NCBI RefSeq assembly: GCF_000576635.1
Contig: NZ_AVFL01000001.1
Coordinates: 310,001 to 374,000, forward strand
Origin: Skermanella stibiiresistens SB22
GTDB taxonomy: Bacteria; Pseudomonadota; Alphaproteobacteria; Azospirillales; Azospirillaceae
Length of the DNA: 64,000 bases
Direction of reading: 5' to 3'
Under the pieces are notes generated by a model. It had not been told where the DNA came from, did no database searches, and worked only from the letters and a program-made list of their open reading frames with translations. Below, one piece after another: positions 25,041 through 32,901 of the stretch. Made by a program: the position numbers and the translations under genes. Each line of letters starts with the position of its first letter. Within the stretch, counting starts at the first letter, position 1.

Positions 25041-27044
25041 ATGTTCTCAAATCCTGATCTGGCTCAGATCCTCTTCGGCCGGCTGACCTGGGAAGCCATC
25101 CCCTATCACGAGCCGATCCTGATCGCGACCTTCATCGCCGTCGCCTTGGGCGGCATCGCGCTGATGGGTGCCGTGACGTGGTTCGGCAAGTGGGGCTATC
25201 TCTGGAACGAGTGGTTCACGAGCGTCGATCACAAGAAGATCGGGATCATGTACGGCATCCTGGCGATCATCATGCTGCTGCGGGGCTTCGCCGACGCGAT
25301 CATGATGCTGACCCAGAAGGCCATCGCGTTCGGCCCGAACGAGGGCTATCTGCCGCCGCACCACTTCGATCAGGTCTTCACCGCCCATGGCGTGATCATG
25401 ATCTTCTTCTTCGCGATGCCGTTGATCACGGCCGTGATGAACCTGATCATGCCGCTCCAGATCGGCGCCCGCGACGTGGCGTTCCCCTTCCTCAACAATC
25501 TCAGCTTCTGGATGACCGCCGGCGGCGCCGCGATCACCATGCTCTCGCTGTTCGTCGGCGAGTTCGCCCGGACTGGCTGGCTGGCCTATCCGCCGCTGTC
25601 CGGCGCCGACTACAGCCCAGGCGTGGGGGTCGATTACTACATCTGGGGATTGCAGGTCGCCGGTGTCGGCACGACGCTATCCGGGATCAACCTGATCGCC
25701 ACCATCGTCAAGATGCGGGCTCCGGGCATGACCATGATGAAGATGCCCGTCTTCACCTGGACCACGCTGTGCGCCAACGTCCTGATCGTCGCGGCGTTCC
25801 CGGTCCTTACCGCCACCCTGGCGCTGCTGACGCTCGACCGTTACGTGGGGACGCACTTCTTCACGAACGATCTCGGCGGCAACCCGATGATGTACATCAA
25901 CCTGATCTGGATCTGGGGCCATCCCGAGGTCTACATCCTGATCCTGCCCGCCTTCGGCATCTTCTCGGAAGTCGTCTCGACGTTCAGCGGCAAGCGCCTG
26001 TTCGGCTACGCCTCCATGGTCTACGCGACGGTGGTCATCACGATCCTGTCCTATCTGGTCTGGCTGCACCACTTCTTCACGATGGGCTCGGGAGCCAGCG
26101 TCAACGCCTTCTTCGGCATCACGACGATGATCATCTCGATCCCGACCGGCGCCAAGATCTTCAACTGGCTGTTCACCATGTACCGGGGCCGCATCCGGTT
26201 CGAGGTGCCCATGCTGTGGACGATCGGCTTCATGGTGACCTTCGTGATCGGCGGCATGACGGGCGTGCTGCTGGCGGTGCCGCCGGCCGACTTCGTGCTG
26301 CACAACGGGCTGTTCCTGATCGCCCACTTCCACAACGTCATCATCGGCGGCGTGGTCTTCGGCCTGCTGGCCGGCATCAATTACTGGTGGCCCAAGGCCT
26401 TCGGCTTCAAGCTCGACAGTTTCTGGGGCAAGACGTCGTTCTGGTTCTGGCTGATCGGGTTCTACGTCACCTTCATGCCGATGTATGTGCTGGGCCTGAT
26501 GGGCGTCACGCGCCGGCTGAACCACTTCGACGACCCGTCGCTCCAGATCTGGTTCATCATCTCGACCCTCGGCGCCTGCCTGATCGCGCTGGGCATCGCC
26601 AGCTTCATCGTGCAGATCGTCGTCAGCATCCTGCGGCGCGACCAGCTGCGCGACGTGACGGGTGACCCTTGGCAGGGGCGGACGCTGGAATGGGCGACGT
26701 CGTCGCCGCCGCCCGCCTACAACTTCGCGTTCACCCCCGTCATCCACGACCTGGACGCCTGGTGGGACATGAAGCGCCGCGGCCACGCCGCGCCGAGGGA
26801 TGGCTACCGGCCGATCCACATGCCGAGGAACACCCCCACCGGGGTGATCCTCGCCGGGTTCAGCACCGTCCTGGCCTTCGCCCTGATCTGGTACATCTGG
26901 TGGCTCGCCGCCGTCGCGGCGATCGGGCTGCTGGTGACCTCGATCGCGCACACCTTCAACTACAAGCGGGACTACTACATCCCGGCCGAGGAGGTCATGA
27001 GGACCGAGACCAGACGCGCCCGCGCGATGGCCGCGGCGGAGTAG
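25041..27044 (+). CDS. cyoB: Cytochrome bo3-type ubiquinol oxidase subunit I
   Basis: Catalytic heme-copper subunit of 667 residues (E. coli 663). Ligands of low-spin heme and the binuclear centre are visible: [25 protein letters not shown] (CuB His and the cross-linked Tyr), WLHHFFTMG and HFHNVIIGG. About 14-15 membrane helices are present, with the extra N-terminal and C-terminal helices typical of bo3 enzymes. It pumps protons while reducing oxygen with ubiquinol. The gene lies 58 bases after cyoA and 8 before cyoC. Confidence 0.97.
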   Translation: MFSNPDLAQILFGRLTWEAIPYHEPILIATFIAVALGGIALMGAVTWFGKWGYLWNEWFTSVDHKKIGIMYGILAIIMLLRGFADAIMMLTQKAIAFGPNEGYLPPHHFDQVFTAHGVIMIFFFAMPLITAVMNLIMPLQIGARDVAFPFLNNLSFWMTAGGAAITMLSLFVGEFARTGWLAYPPLSGADYSPGVGVDYYIWGLQVAGVGTTLSGINLIATIVKMRAPGMTMMKMPVFTWTTLCANVLIVAAFPVLTATLALLTLDRYVGTHFFTNDLGGNPMMYINLIWIWGHPEVYILILPAFGIFSEVVSTFSGKRLFGYASMVYATVVITILSYLVWLHHFFTMGSGASVNAFFGITTMIISIPTGAKIFNWLFTMYRGRIRFEVPMLWTIGFMVTFVIGGMTGVLLAVPPADFVLHNGLFLIAHFHNVIIGGVVFGLLAGINYWWPKAFGFKLDSFWGKTSFWFWLIGFYVTFMPMYVLGLMGVTRRLNHFDDPSLQIWFIISTLGACLIALGIASFIVQIVVSILRRDQLRDVTGDPWQGRTLEWATSSPPPAYNFAFTPVIHDLDAWWDMKRRGHAAPRDGYRPIHMPRNTPTGVILAGFSTVLAFALIWYIWWLAAVAAIGLLVTSIAHTFNYKRDYYIPAEEVMRTETRRARAMAAAE

Positions 27045-27052
27045 GCGGGATC

Positions 27053-27718
27053 ATGACGGCACATACCGAAAACCGACTGGCGGAGAACAGGCCGGCCGAA
27101 TTGGATGCCGGGGCGGAAGCCCCGGTCTTCTACGACACGGACGAGCATGGTCACCATCCCGAGAGCGGGACCATGCTGGGATTCTGGATCTACCTGATGA
27201 GCGACGCGCTCATCTTCGCGGTCCTGTTCGCGACATACGGCGTGCTCAGCCGCCGCTACGCCGCCGGTCCCTCGCCGGCCGACCTGTTCGACCTGCCGCT
27301 GGTGGCGCTCAACACGGCGCTGCTCCTGTTCTCCTCCATCACCTATGGCGTGGCGATGCTGGAGGCGGAGAAGCGGCGGATGGGGCTGACGCTGTTCTGG
27401 CTTGGGCTGACCGGGGTGTTCGGCCTGGCGTTCCTGGGGATCGAGCTCTACGAGTTCCACCACATGATCTCGGAAGGCGCCGGGCCGTGGCGCAGCGCCT
27501 TCCTGTCCGCGTTCTTCGCGCTGGTGGGCACCCACGGCTTGCACGTCACCTTCGGCATCATCTGGCTGGTCACGCTGATGTTCCAGTTGCCGATGCATGG
27601 GTTCATACCGGAAAACCACCGCCGCCTGATGTGCCTGGGCATGTTCTGGCACTTCCTGGATGTGATCTGGATCGGCGTGTTCACCTTTGTCTATCTGATG
27701 GGAGTCCTTCTGGCATGA
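27053..27718 (+). CDS. cyoC: Cytochrome bo3-type ubiquinol oxidase subunit III
   Basis: Five-helix subunit of 221 residues. Family blocks are GFWIYLMSDALIFAVLFATY, GIELYEFHHMI, ALVGTHGLHVTFGIIWL and FWHFLDVIWIGVFTFVYLMG. The chosen ATG (MTAHTENRL) starts 8 bases after cyoB; the open frame extends further upstream inside cyoB but is shadow. Its stop overlaps the cyoD start (ATGA). Confidence 0.95.
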   Translation: MTAHTENRLAENRPAELDAGAEAPVFYDTDEHGHHPESGTMLGFWIYLMSDALIFAVLFATYGVLSRRYAAGPSPADLFDLPLVALNTALLLFSSITYGVAMLEAEKRRMGLTLFWLGLTGVFGLAFLGIELYEFHHMISEGAGPWRSAFLSAFFALVGTHGLHVTFGIIWLVTLMFQLPMHGFIPENHRRLMCLGMFWHFLDVIWIGVFTFVYLMGVLLA

Positions 27719-28104
27719 GCGCGCAGGCCGAAAGCGAGCATCACGACGCGGACGAGCACACCCATTCCGGCAGCCGTCACGGGACTTTCAAGGATTACCT
27801 GATCGGTTTCGTCCTCGCGGCGGTGCTGACGGCCATCCCGTTCTGGATCGTGATCTACGACGTCTTCCGCAACCCAAAGGTCGGCGCCGTCGTCATCCTG
27901 ATCTTCGCCTTCGTGCAGATCGTCGTCCACATGGTCTACTTCCTGCACATGAACTCGAAGTCGGAAGGTGGCTGGACGGTGCTGGCGCTGATCTTCACCG
28001 CCATCCTGGTGGTCATCACCCTGGCCGGTTCGCTGTGGGTGATGTCCCACCTGGACGCCAACATGATGCCGATGTCGCCGGAGCACATGCGCAACATGCC
28101 CTGA
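27715..28104 (+). CDS. cyoD: Cytochrome bo3-type ubiquinol oxidase subunit IV
   Basis: Small assembly subunit of 129 residues with three membrane helices and the block VQIVVHMVYFLHMNSKSEG typical of CyoD. The N-terminus is rich in His and acidic residues, and the C-terminus in Met. The ATG overlaps the cyoC stop by four bases. It is followed after 9 bases by the SURF1 gene. Confidence 0.93.
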   Translation: MSAQAESEHHDADEHTHSGSRHGTFKDYLIGFVLAAVLTAIPFWIVIYDVFRNPKVGAVVILIFAFVQIVVHMVYFLHMNSKSEGGWTVLALIFTAILVVITLAGSLWVMSHLDANMMPMSPEHMRNMP

Positions 28105-28113
28105 CGGGCCGTC

Positions 28114-28881
28114 GTGTCCGAGGGGGATGGCGCGCCCGGGCGACGGCGTTCGACCGCGTCGCTGATCGGCATCGGCGTCGCGGCGGCGCTGGTGTTCGGC
28201 GTGCTGGCGGCGCTGGGCACTTGGCAGGTCGAGCGCCGGTCGTGGAAGCTCGACCTGATCGAGCGGGTCGAGGCGCGGGTCCACGCCTCCGCCGTGGCGG
28301 CACCCGACCGTCTGGAGTGGCCGCTGGTCACGGCGGCAGGCCATGAATACCGGCACGTTCGCGTGACCGGCGTCTTCCTGCATGACCTCGAGGCCCAGGT
28401 GGTGGCCTCCACGGCTCTTGGCGCCGGCTATTGGGTGCTGACGCCGCTACGCGCCTTGGATGGTACGCTGGTGCTGGTCAACCGCGGCTTCGTGCCGCAG
28501 GATCGGCGCGACCCCGCCACGCGGAGGGCGGGGGAGCCGGTTGGGGAGGTGACGGTCACCGGCCTGCTCCGGATCTCCGAACCGGGCGGGACGGCGCTGC
28601 GGTCGAACGATCCCGCGGCCGACCGCTGGTACTCGCGCGATGTCGCCGCCATCGCGGCGGCGCGCGGCCTGACCGCTGTGGCACCCTATTTCATCGACGC
28701 CGACGCGGCGACCAGCGGACCGGAACAGCCGGTCGGCGGCATGACGGTAATCGCCTTCCACAACAATCACTTGGTCTACGCGGTCACTTGGTACGGCTTG
28801 GCGTTGATGGTCGCCTTCGGCGCCGTCCATGTCATCCGTCATGGAGCGCGGTCGGGTTCGGCGTCAAAGCTCATGCGTTAA
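28114..28881 (+). CDS. SURF1 family oxidase assembly protein
   Basis: Inner-membrane protein of 255 residues with an N-terminal helix (about 17-37, ending LGTWQVERRSWK) and a C-terminal helix (around HLVYAVTWYGLALMVAFGAV) flanking a periplasmic loop. The class is recognised by LGTWQ, VLVNRGFVP and the NNHLVYAVTWYGLA block. SURF1 proteins help insert heme into heme-copper oxidases. A GTG start 9 bases after cyoD places it in the cyo operon. No cyoE (heme o synthase) is present in the window. Confidence 0.88.
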   Translation: MSEGDGAPGRRRSTASLIGIGVAAALVFGVLAALGTWQVERRSWKLDLIERVEARVHASAVAAPDRLEWPLVTAAGHEYRHVRVTGVFLHDLEAQVVASTALGAGYWVLTPLRALDGTLVLVNRGFVPQDRRDPATRRAGEPVGEVTVTGLLRISEPGGTALRSNDPAADRWYSRDVAAIAAARGLTAVAPYFIDADAATSGPEQPVGGMTVIAFHNNHLVYAVTWYGLALMVAFGAVHVIRHGARSGSASKLMR

Positions 28882-28898
28882 ACAAATTTTTAACGCAT
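28873..28898 (+). terminator. AT-rich hairpin at the end of the cyo operon
   Basis: Perfect 10-base inverted repeat (ATGCGTTAAA / TTTAACGCAT), loop of six bases, overlapping the SURF1 stop codon. There is no T-run after the stem, but it marks the operon end and opens an AT-rich stretch. Confidence 0.4.
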
Positions 28899-28985
28899 TC
28901 GATTACAACGAACTACGCATTTACTTTTCAAGCTATCTGGAATGGGTGGCGGTGTACTGATTTACTCCTAATATGGAGATAAAGA

Positions 28986-29906
28986 ATGGACTTGAATGAC
29001 TACAGGAATGAGAAGTTCTCCAACGATTATGTTGACGCGAACCTCAAGCGGTCATTGCAGCACTTCTTCGCCCTCACTGCGCGCGAGAGTTTTTCGGTCT
29101 CGCCAGCCGACGAGGACGTCGTTCGGGACGCCGGGGATGGCGCTGCGGCGCTGGTCCGGGACTATTTCGACATGATGCTCGAGCAGGTCGGGGAGCGGAG
29201 GAGGAACCTGAAGGACTTCCAAGGCATCCAGTTCGTCTCGATCGGCGAGGATTGCTTCAGCCGGACCATCCTGACGCAGTGGGGCGTCAAGCCCTTCGCC
29301 AAACTGGGGGAGAAATCCGGCCCGTTCGACCTGTCGGTCCACCCGATCACCAGCACGATCAAGCTTTTCCAGACCGACTTCGAGGGCTATCTCGATCCCG
29401 AAAACCTCGGATTCGTCGAGAAATACAACTTCATCAGCAACCACAAGGTCAAGGTCAGCTTCAACCACGAGACCGGCCCCACCTACACGGAAGACGGCTT
29501 CCAACCCTTGATTGATATCTACACCCGCCGCCTCAAGCAGTTCCGCGCCGTCATGGCCTCGGAAGCGCCGACCGTCCTGGTGTTTCACAGCCGATCCCCG
29601 ACGGCGTCGACCGGCCAGCACATCACCCAACTCTGGAATGCCGTCAAGTCGCGCTGGAGCGTCGACGACAAGCTGATGGTCTGCCTCAGGACGTGGCCCC
29701 ATGGGGCGGAGATCATCCCTTCCGCGACCATCGATGACCCGAGGGTCACTGTCATGGATATCCACTATCCCCGCGAGGGCTATGTCTGGCACCTGCCAAG
29801 GTATTGCTTCACCCGCGAAGGCTTCGAGTTCGAGCGGCGCGTGGTCGACTTCGTCAAGCGGGCGGCCATCCAATTCCAACGCCAGCCAAGTTTAGCACCC
29901 GCTTGA
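28986..29906 (+). CDS. DUF1796 family putative cysteine peptidase
   Basis: 306 residues. Recognised as DUF1796 (papain-like putative cysteine peptidase) by QFVSIGEDCFSRTIL with the candidate nucleophile Cys, followed by KSGPFDLSVHPITS, then KVSFNHET and the APTVLVFHSRS strand. No signal peptide is seen. The gene stands alone between the cyo operon and an HhH gene, after an AT-rich leader. Members of this family are often found near glycan-modification genes, which are not evident here. True activity is unproven. Confidence 0.7.
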   Translation: MDLNDYRNEKFSNDYVDANLKRSLQHFFALTARESFSVSPADEDVVRDAGDGAAALVRDYFDMMLEQVGERRRNLKDFQGIQFVSIGEDCFSRTILTQWGVKPFAKLGEKSGPFDLSVHPITSTIKLFQTDFEGYLDPENLGFVEKYNFISNHKVKVSFNHETGPTYTEDGFQPLIDIYTRRLKQFRAVMASEAPTVLVFHSRSPTASTGQHITQLWNAVKSRWSVDDKLMVCLRTWPHGAEIIPSATIDDPRVTVMDIHYPREGYVWHLPRYCFTREGFEFERRVVDFVKRAAIQFQRQPSLAPA

Positions 29907-29927
29907 GGGTTATGGCGAACCCAGTGT

Positions 29928-29953
29928 GGAACTTTCCATCCATCAATCTTGTT
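29928..29953 (+). promoter_or_regulatory. Candidate EcfG-type (general stress) promoter
   Basis: GGAAC, 17 bases, TGTT, close to the alphaproteobacterial EcfG consensus GGAAC-N16/17-CGTT, 33 bases before the HhH gene start. Confidence 0.4.
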
Positions 29954-29985
29954 ATGGTTGTTAAAGCCATCAGGAGCGATGAAAA

Positions 29986-30354
29986 ATGGAATTGGACAAG
30001 AAAACCGTGATCGGGGCGGTCGCCGCCGTCGCCGTGGGCGCGATCGGTGCCGCCGTCGCCTACAACACGCTGGGCGGCGATTCCGAGGACAGCGACGTCA
30101 AGCCGGCGGCCAAGCGGACCAAGCCGACAGGCACGCAAGCCAAAGCCACGCGGAAGGCCCTGGCGGCGTCGACCGACACGATCAACGTCAACAAGGCGTC
30201 CTTCGCCGAACTGGTCAGCCTCAAGCATGTCGGCAAGGCACGGGCCAAGCGCATCCTGGACAGCCGCCCCTTCAAGTCGGTGGAGGACCTGACCAGCCGG
30301 GGCATTGTCCCGGAGGAGGTCCTGTCACGGCACCGCGACCGCTTGGCCGTCTGA
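29986..30354 (+). CDS. Membrane-anchored helix-hairpin-helix (ComEA-like) small protein
   Basis: 122 residues. An N-terminal hydrophobic anchor (about 8-26: VIGAVAAVAVGAIGAAVAYN) is followed by a charged linker and one HhH domain (about 62-118: INVNKASFAELVSLKHVGKA, then ILDSRPFKSVEDL). HhH domains bind DNA without sequence preference, and ComEA uses one in DNA uptake. No other competence gene is near, so the role is open. AGGAG precedes the ATG. A candidate EcfG promoter upstream hints at stress control. Confidence 0.75.
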   Translation: MELDKKTVIGAVAAVAVGAIGAAVAYNTLGGDSEDSDVKPAAKRTKPTGTQAKATRKALAASTDTINVNKASFAELVSLKHVGKARAKRILDSRPFKSVEDLTSRGIVPEEVLSRHRDRLAV

Positions 30355-30370
30355 CGCCGATCGTCCGGGA

Positions 30371-31864
30371 TCACTCCGACAGCCGCCGGACGGGAATCGA
30401 CCAGGCCAGCGCGGTGCCCAGCGCCGCGAAGCCCGCGATGGTCAGGAAGGCGGCGAAGAACGCGCCCCGGATCTCCTCCTGAAGGTGGATCCGCACGGCG
30501 GGGGGCAGGGTCGCCAGCATGTCGGGACCACGTTGGATCAACTCATGGAACAGCCGGGCGATCTCGGTGTCGTGCGCCGCGATGGCTGCGAACAGCACGA
30601 GGCTGACGATGCCGGTTCCGAAGGCGGCGCCGATCGAGCGGGACAGTTGGACCGAGGCCGCCGCCGCGCCCAGCACGCGGGGACCTGCCGCTCCCTGCAC
30701 CGTCACCTGCACGACACCCATGACCGTGCCCATGAAGACGGCGATCAGCCCCAAAAGGCATGACAGAGCCGTGGTCCCCACCTTGTCGCCGGCGATGGCC
30801 AGGACGACCAGCGCCATGGTCGCCAAGGAAAGTCCGATCGAGGGGAAGATGGCGGTCCGTCCGGTTCGGCTGACCGCCCGCCCGGTCAACAGCGAGCCGA
30901 GCCCCACGCCGACGCTCAACGGCAGCACCAGCAAGCCGATCTCGCCGACGGTGACACCCCGCACCACCCTGAGGTAGAGGGGGATGAAGGTGATCAGGGC
31001 GACGAAGGTGGCGCCATGACAAGCCGCCAGGGCGTCGGTCCGCCAGATCGTGGGCTTCCGCAGCAGCTTGATCGGCAGCAGCGGATATTCGGCCTTGTCC
31101 TCGTGCCGGATCAGCAGGATCAAGGCGATAACCGCGGTCACCATCAGGACGGAAAACTCCACACCGGCCCCGGCGGTCAAGTCCTGCGCCTGGCTGAAGC
31201 CGATCAGGGTCGAGGACGCGAAGATCGACAGGTAGAGCAGTCCCCTGACGTCGAACGGCCGCTTCCCGCCGAGACCGGGGTTTGGCTTGAGCCGCAGGAC
31301 CAGGAGGAACGCCAGGGCGCCGAGCGGAAGGTTGATCAGGAAGATCGACTGCCAGCCCAGGTGCTGGGTCAGATAACCGCCGGCCACCGGTCCCAGCGCG
31401 TTGGCCGAGACGGCGACCGCCGCCAGATAGCCCTGGAACCGGGCGCGCTCGCGTGGCGGGACCGCCTCGCCGACCAGCGCCTGCGTCAGGGTCATCAATC
31501 CGCCGCCGCCCAGTCCCTGGAGCAGCCTCGCCATGACCAGCAACTCCATCCGGGGCGCCAAGGCGCAGAGGACGGAGGCTCCGGTGAAGAGGATCAGGGC
31601 GCCGAGCATCAGCTTCCGCCGTCCGAACAGGTCGCCCAACCGGCCATAGACCGGCGCAGCGATCGTGTTCGCCACGAGATAGGCGACGACGACCCACGAT
31701 ATGTACTGGACGTGCCCGAGCGACGCCGCGATCTCCGGCAGGGCGGCCGAGATGATCGTCTGGTCCATCACCGCCAGGAACATCGGCAGGATGATCGACG
31801 GGTAGATCGAGAGGAAGGTGCCGCGGGAGGTGTTCGCCTCGGATGCCGAAAGCTGCTCGGTCAC
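30371..31864 (-). CDS. MFS drug/solute exporter, DHA2 (EmrB/QacA) type
   Basis: About 14 membrane helices in 497 residues. The family opening FLAVMDQTIISAALPEIAAS, GRLGDLFGRRKLM and helix-5 motif C-like ALGPVAGGYLTQHLGW identify a DHA2 drug:H+ antiporter. It stands alone, without an EmrA-type adaptor or a neighbouring regulator. It converges on the HhH gene with 16 bases between stops. Substrate is unknown. Confidence 0.88.
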   Translation of the reverse strand: MTEQLSASEANTSRGTFLSIYPSIILPMFLAVMDQTIISAALPEIAASLGHVQYISWVVVAYLVANTIAAPVYGRLGDLFGRRKLMLGALILFTGASVLCALAPRMELLVMARLLQGLGGGGLMTLTQALVGEAVPPRERARFQGYLAAVAVSANALGPVAGGYLTQHLGWQSIFLINLPLGALAFLLVLRLKPNPGLGGKRPFDVRGLLYLSIFASSTLIGFSQAQDLTAGAGVEFSVLMVTAVIALILLIRHEDKAEYPLLPIKLLRKPTIWRTDALAACHGATFVALITFIPLYLRVVRGVTVGEIGLLVLPLSVGVGLGSLLTGRAVSRTGRTAIFPSIGLSLATMALVVLAIAGDKVGTTALSCLLGLIAVFMGTVMGVVQVTVQGAAGPRVLGAAAASVQLSRSIGAAFGTGIVSLVLFAAIAAHDTEIARLFHELIQRGPDMLATLPPAVRIHLQEEIRGAFFAAFLTIAGFAALGTALAWSIPVRRLSE

Positions 31865-32044
31865 TACGGGAGGTCCTGATCAGGGTTCAATCCACTGGCA
31901 GTCCCTAGGCTTCCACGTGACGATTTGAGGTTCTCGTCGGCGTGGAATCACGGGCTGGCCCTTCGCAAATGGTGCGAGGCACCCTGGAAGTTCCAGCCCG
32001 TCAACGCATCCCAGTCCCGCGGCTTCGATTTGCCGTGGGCCGGG

Positions 32045-32203
32045 TCAGATACGGCCCAGCACGAGGAGGATGATGATCACGATGACGACCACGCCCAGGG
32101 CGCCCGATGGGAAATAGCCCCAGGAACGGCTGTGGTTCCATGAGGGCAGCGCACCGACGAGCATCAGGATCAGGACTATCAGCAGAATGGTGCCCAGGCT
32201 CAT
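32045..32203 (-). CDS. DUF3309 family small membrane protein
   Basis: 52 residues with two hydrophobic segments either side of the family core LPSWNHSRSWGYFPSG. It opens with MSLGTILLIVLILMLVGA. Function is unknown; such proteins are common in alphaproteobacteria and often belong to the general stress response. A candidate EcfG promoter sits about 30 bases upstream, inside the 3' end of the PAS gene, which fits stress induction. Confidence 0.82.
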   Translation of the reverse strand: MSLGTILLIVLILMLVGALPSWNHSRSWGYFPSGALGVVVIVIIILLVLGRI

Positions 32204-32230
32204 GGCGATCTCCACTAAGTTGTTTGTGGA

Positions 32231-32812
32231 TCAACCGGTTTTGCCGAGCCAGGTTCCTCCCTCCCGACGGGTGACTTCCTTGGAGTTGATTTTCGCGGGA
32301 TCGGGGATCGCCGATTGGTCGACCACGTCGATCACGCCGATGATGAAATCGACCCGGTCGCCATCGCGCGACAGCGGACAATCGATCGATTCGAACTCGA
32401 TCCAGCCCCGGTTGTTGACGCGTTCCAGGTTTCCGACGCAGCGCCGGCAAACGCGGTCCCTGACCAGCCCCGTGTAGTAGTCGTGGATCGCGTGGCCGAA
32501 ATTTCCAAGACCGGTGGCCTCGGAAATCAACTGGCCGGAGTTGTTGACGCCGAACAACTGGATCACCCTTTCGCCTTCCAGCGCCATCAGGAACTGCCCG
32601 TCCGCCAGCGCTTCCACGAGAAACAGCTCGCGTATCAAATGCCAGTGGTCGAGCACGTCGAACTCGCGGCGGAGCGGCAGCCGGTCCACCGCCAGTTGAC
32701 GCCACCACGCGTAAAGGGAAGCCACCTTGGGCGTGAGAAAGACCGTGTCATCCGTCACGGTCGCCTCATCGATGCCATAGACGCGGGATAGCTCCAGTTT
32801 ACCGAACATCAT
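32231..32812 (-). CDS. PAS_5-type PAS domain protein
   Basis: 193 residues containing one PAS_5 domain (about 25-165). It begins with the typical VASLYAWWRQL and later shows LMALEGERVIQLFGVNNSGQ and RRCVGNLERVNNRGWIEFES. No output domain follows. The family is almost confined to alphaproteobacteria and probably senses a small molecule or redox state; partner and signal are unknown. ATG at 32812 is followed directly by a second ATG. Confidence 0.75.
   Translation of the reverse strand: MMFGKLELSRVYGIDEATVTDDTVFLTPKVASLYAWWRQLAVDRLPLRREFDVLDHWHLIRELFLVEALADGQFLMALEGERVIQLFGVNNSGQLISEATGLGNFGHAIHDYYTGLVRDRVCRRCVGNLERVNNRGWIEFESIDCPLSRDGDRVDFIIGVIDVVDQSAIPDPAKINSKEVTRREGGTWLGKTG
32233..32257 (-). 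promoter_or_regulatory. Candidate EcfG-type promoter of the DUF3309 gene
   Basis: On the minus strand GGAAC (32257-32253), 16 bases, GGTT (32236-32233), against the EcfG consensus GGAAC-N16/17-CGTT. The DUF3309 ATG follows 29 bases later. Confidence 0.5.
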
Positions 32813-32901
32813 CCCAAGCCTGGTTTGTCCACCTCAGGTTTTTACTATATTAACCTCAGGATGTCATTGGCGCAATAAAGTTGCCATTGGCGAACGACCG
32901 A

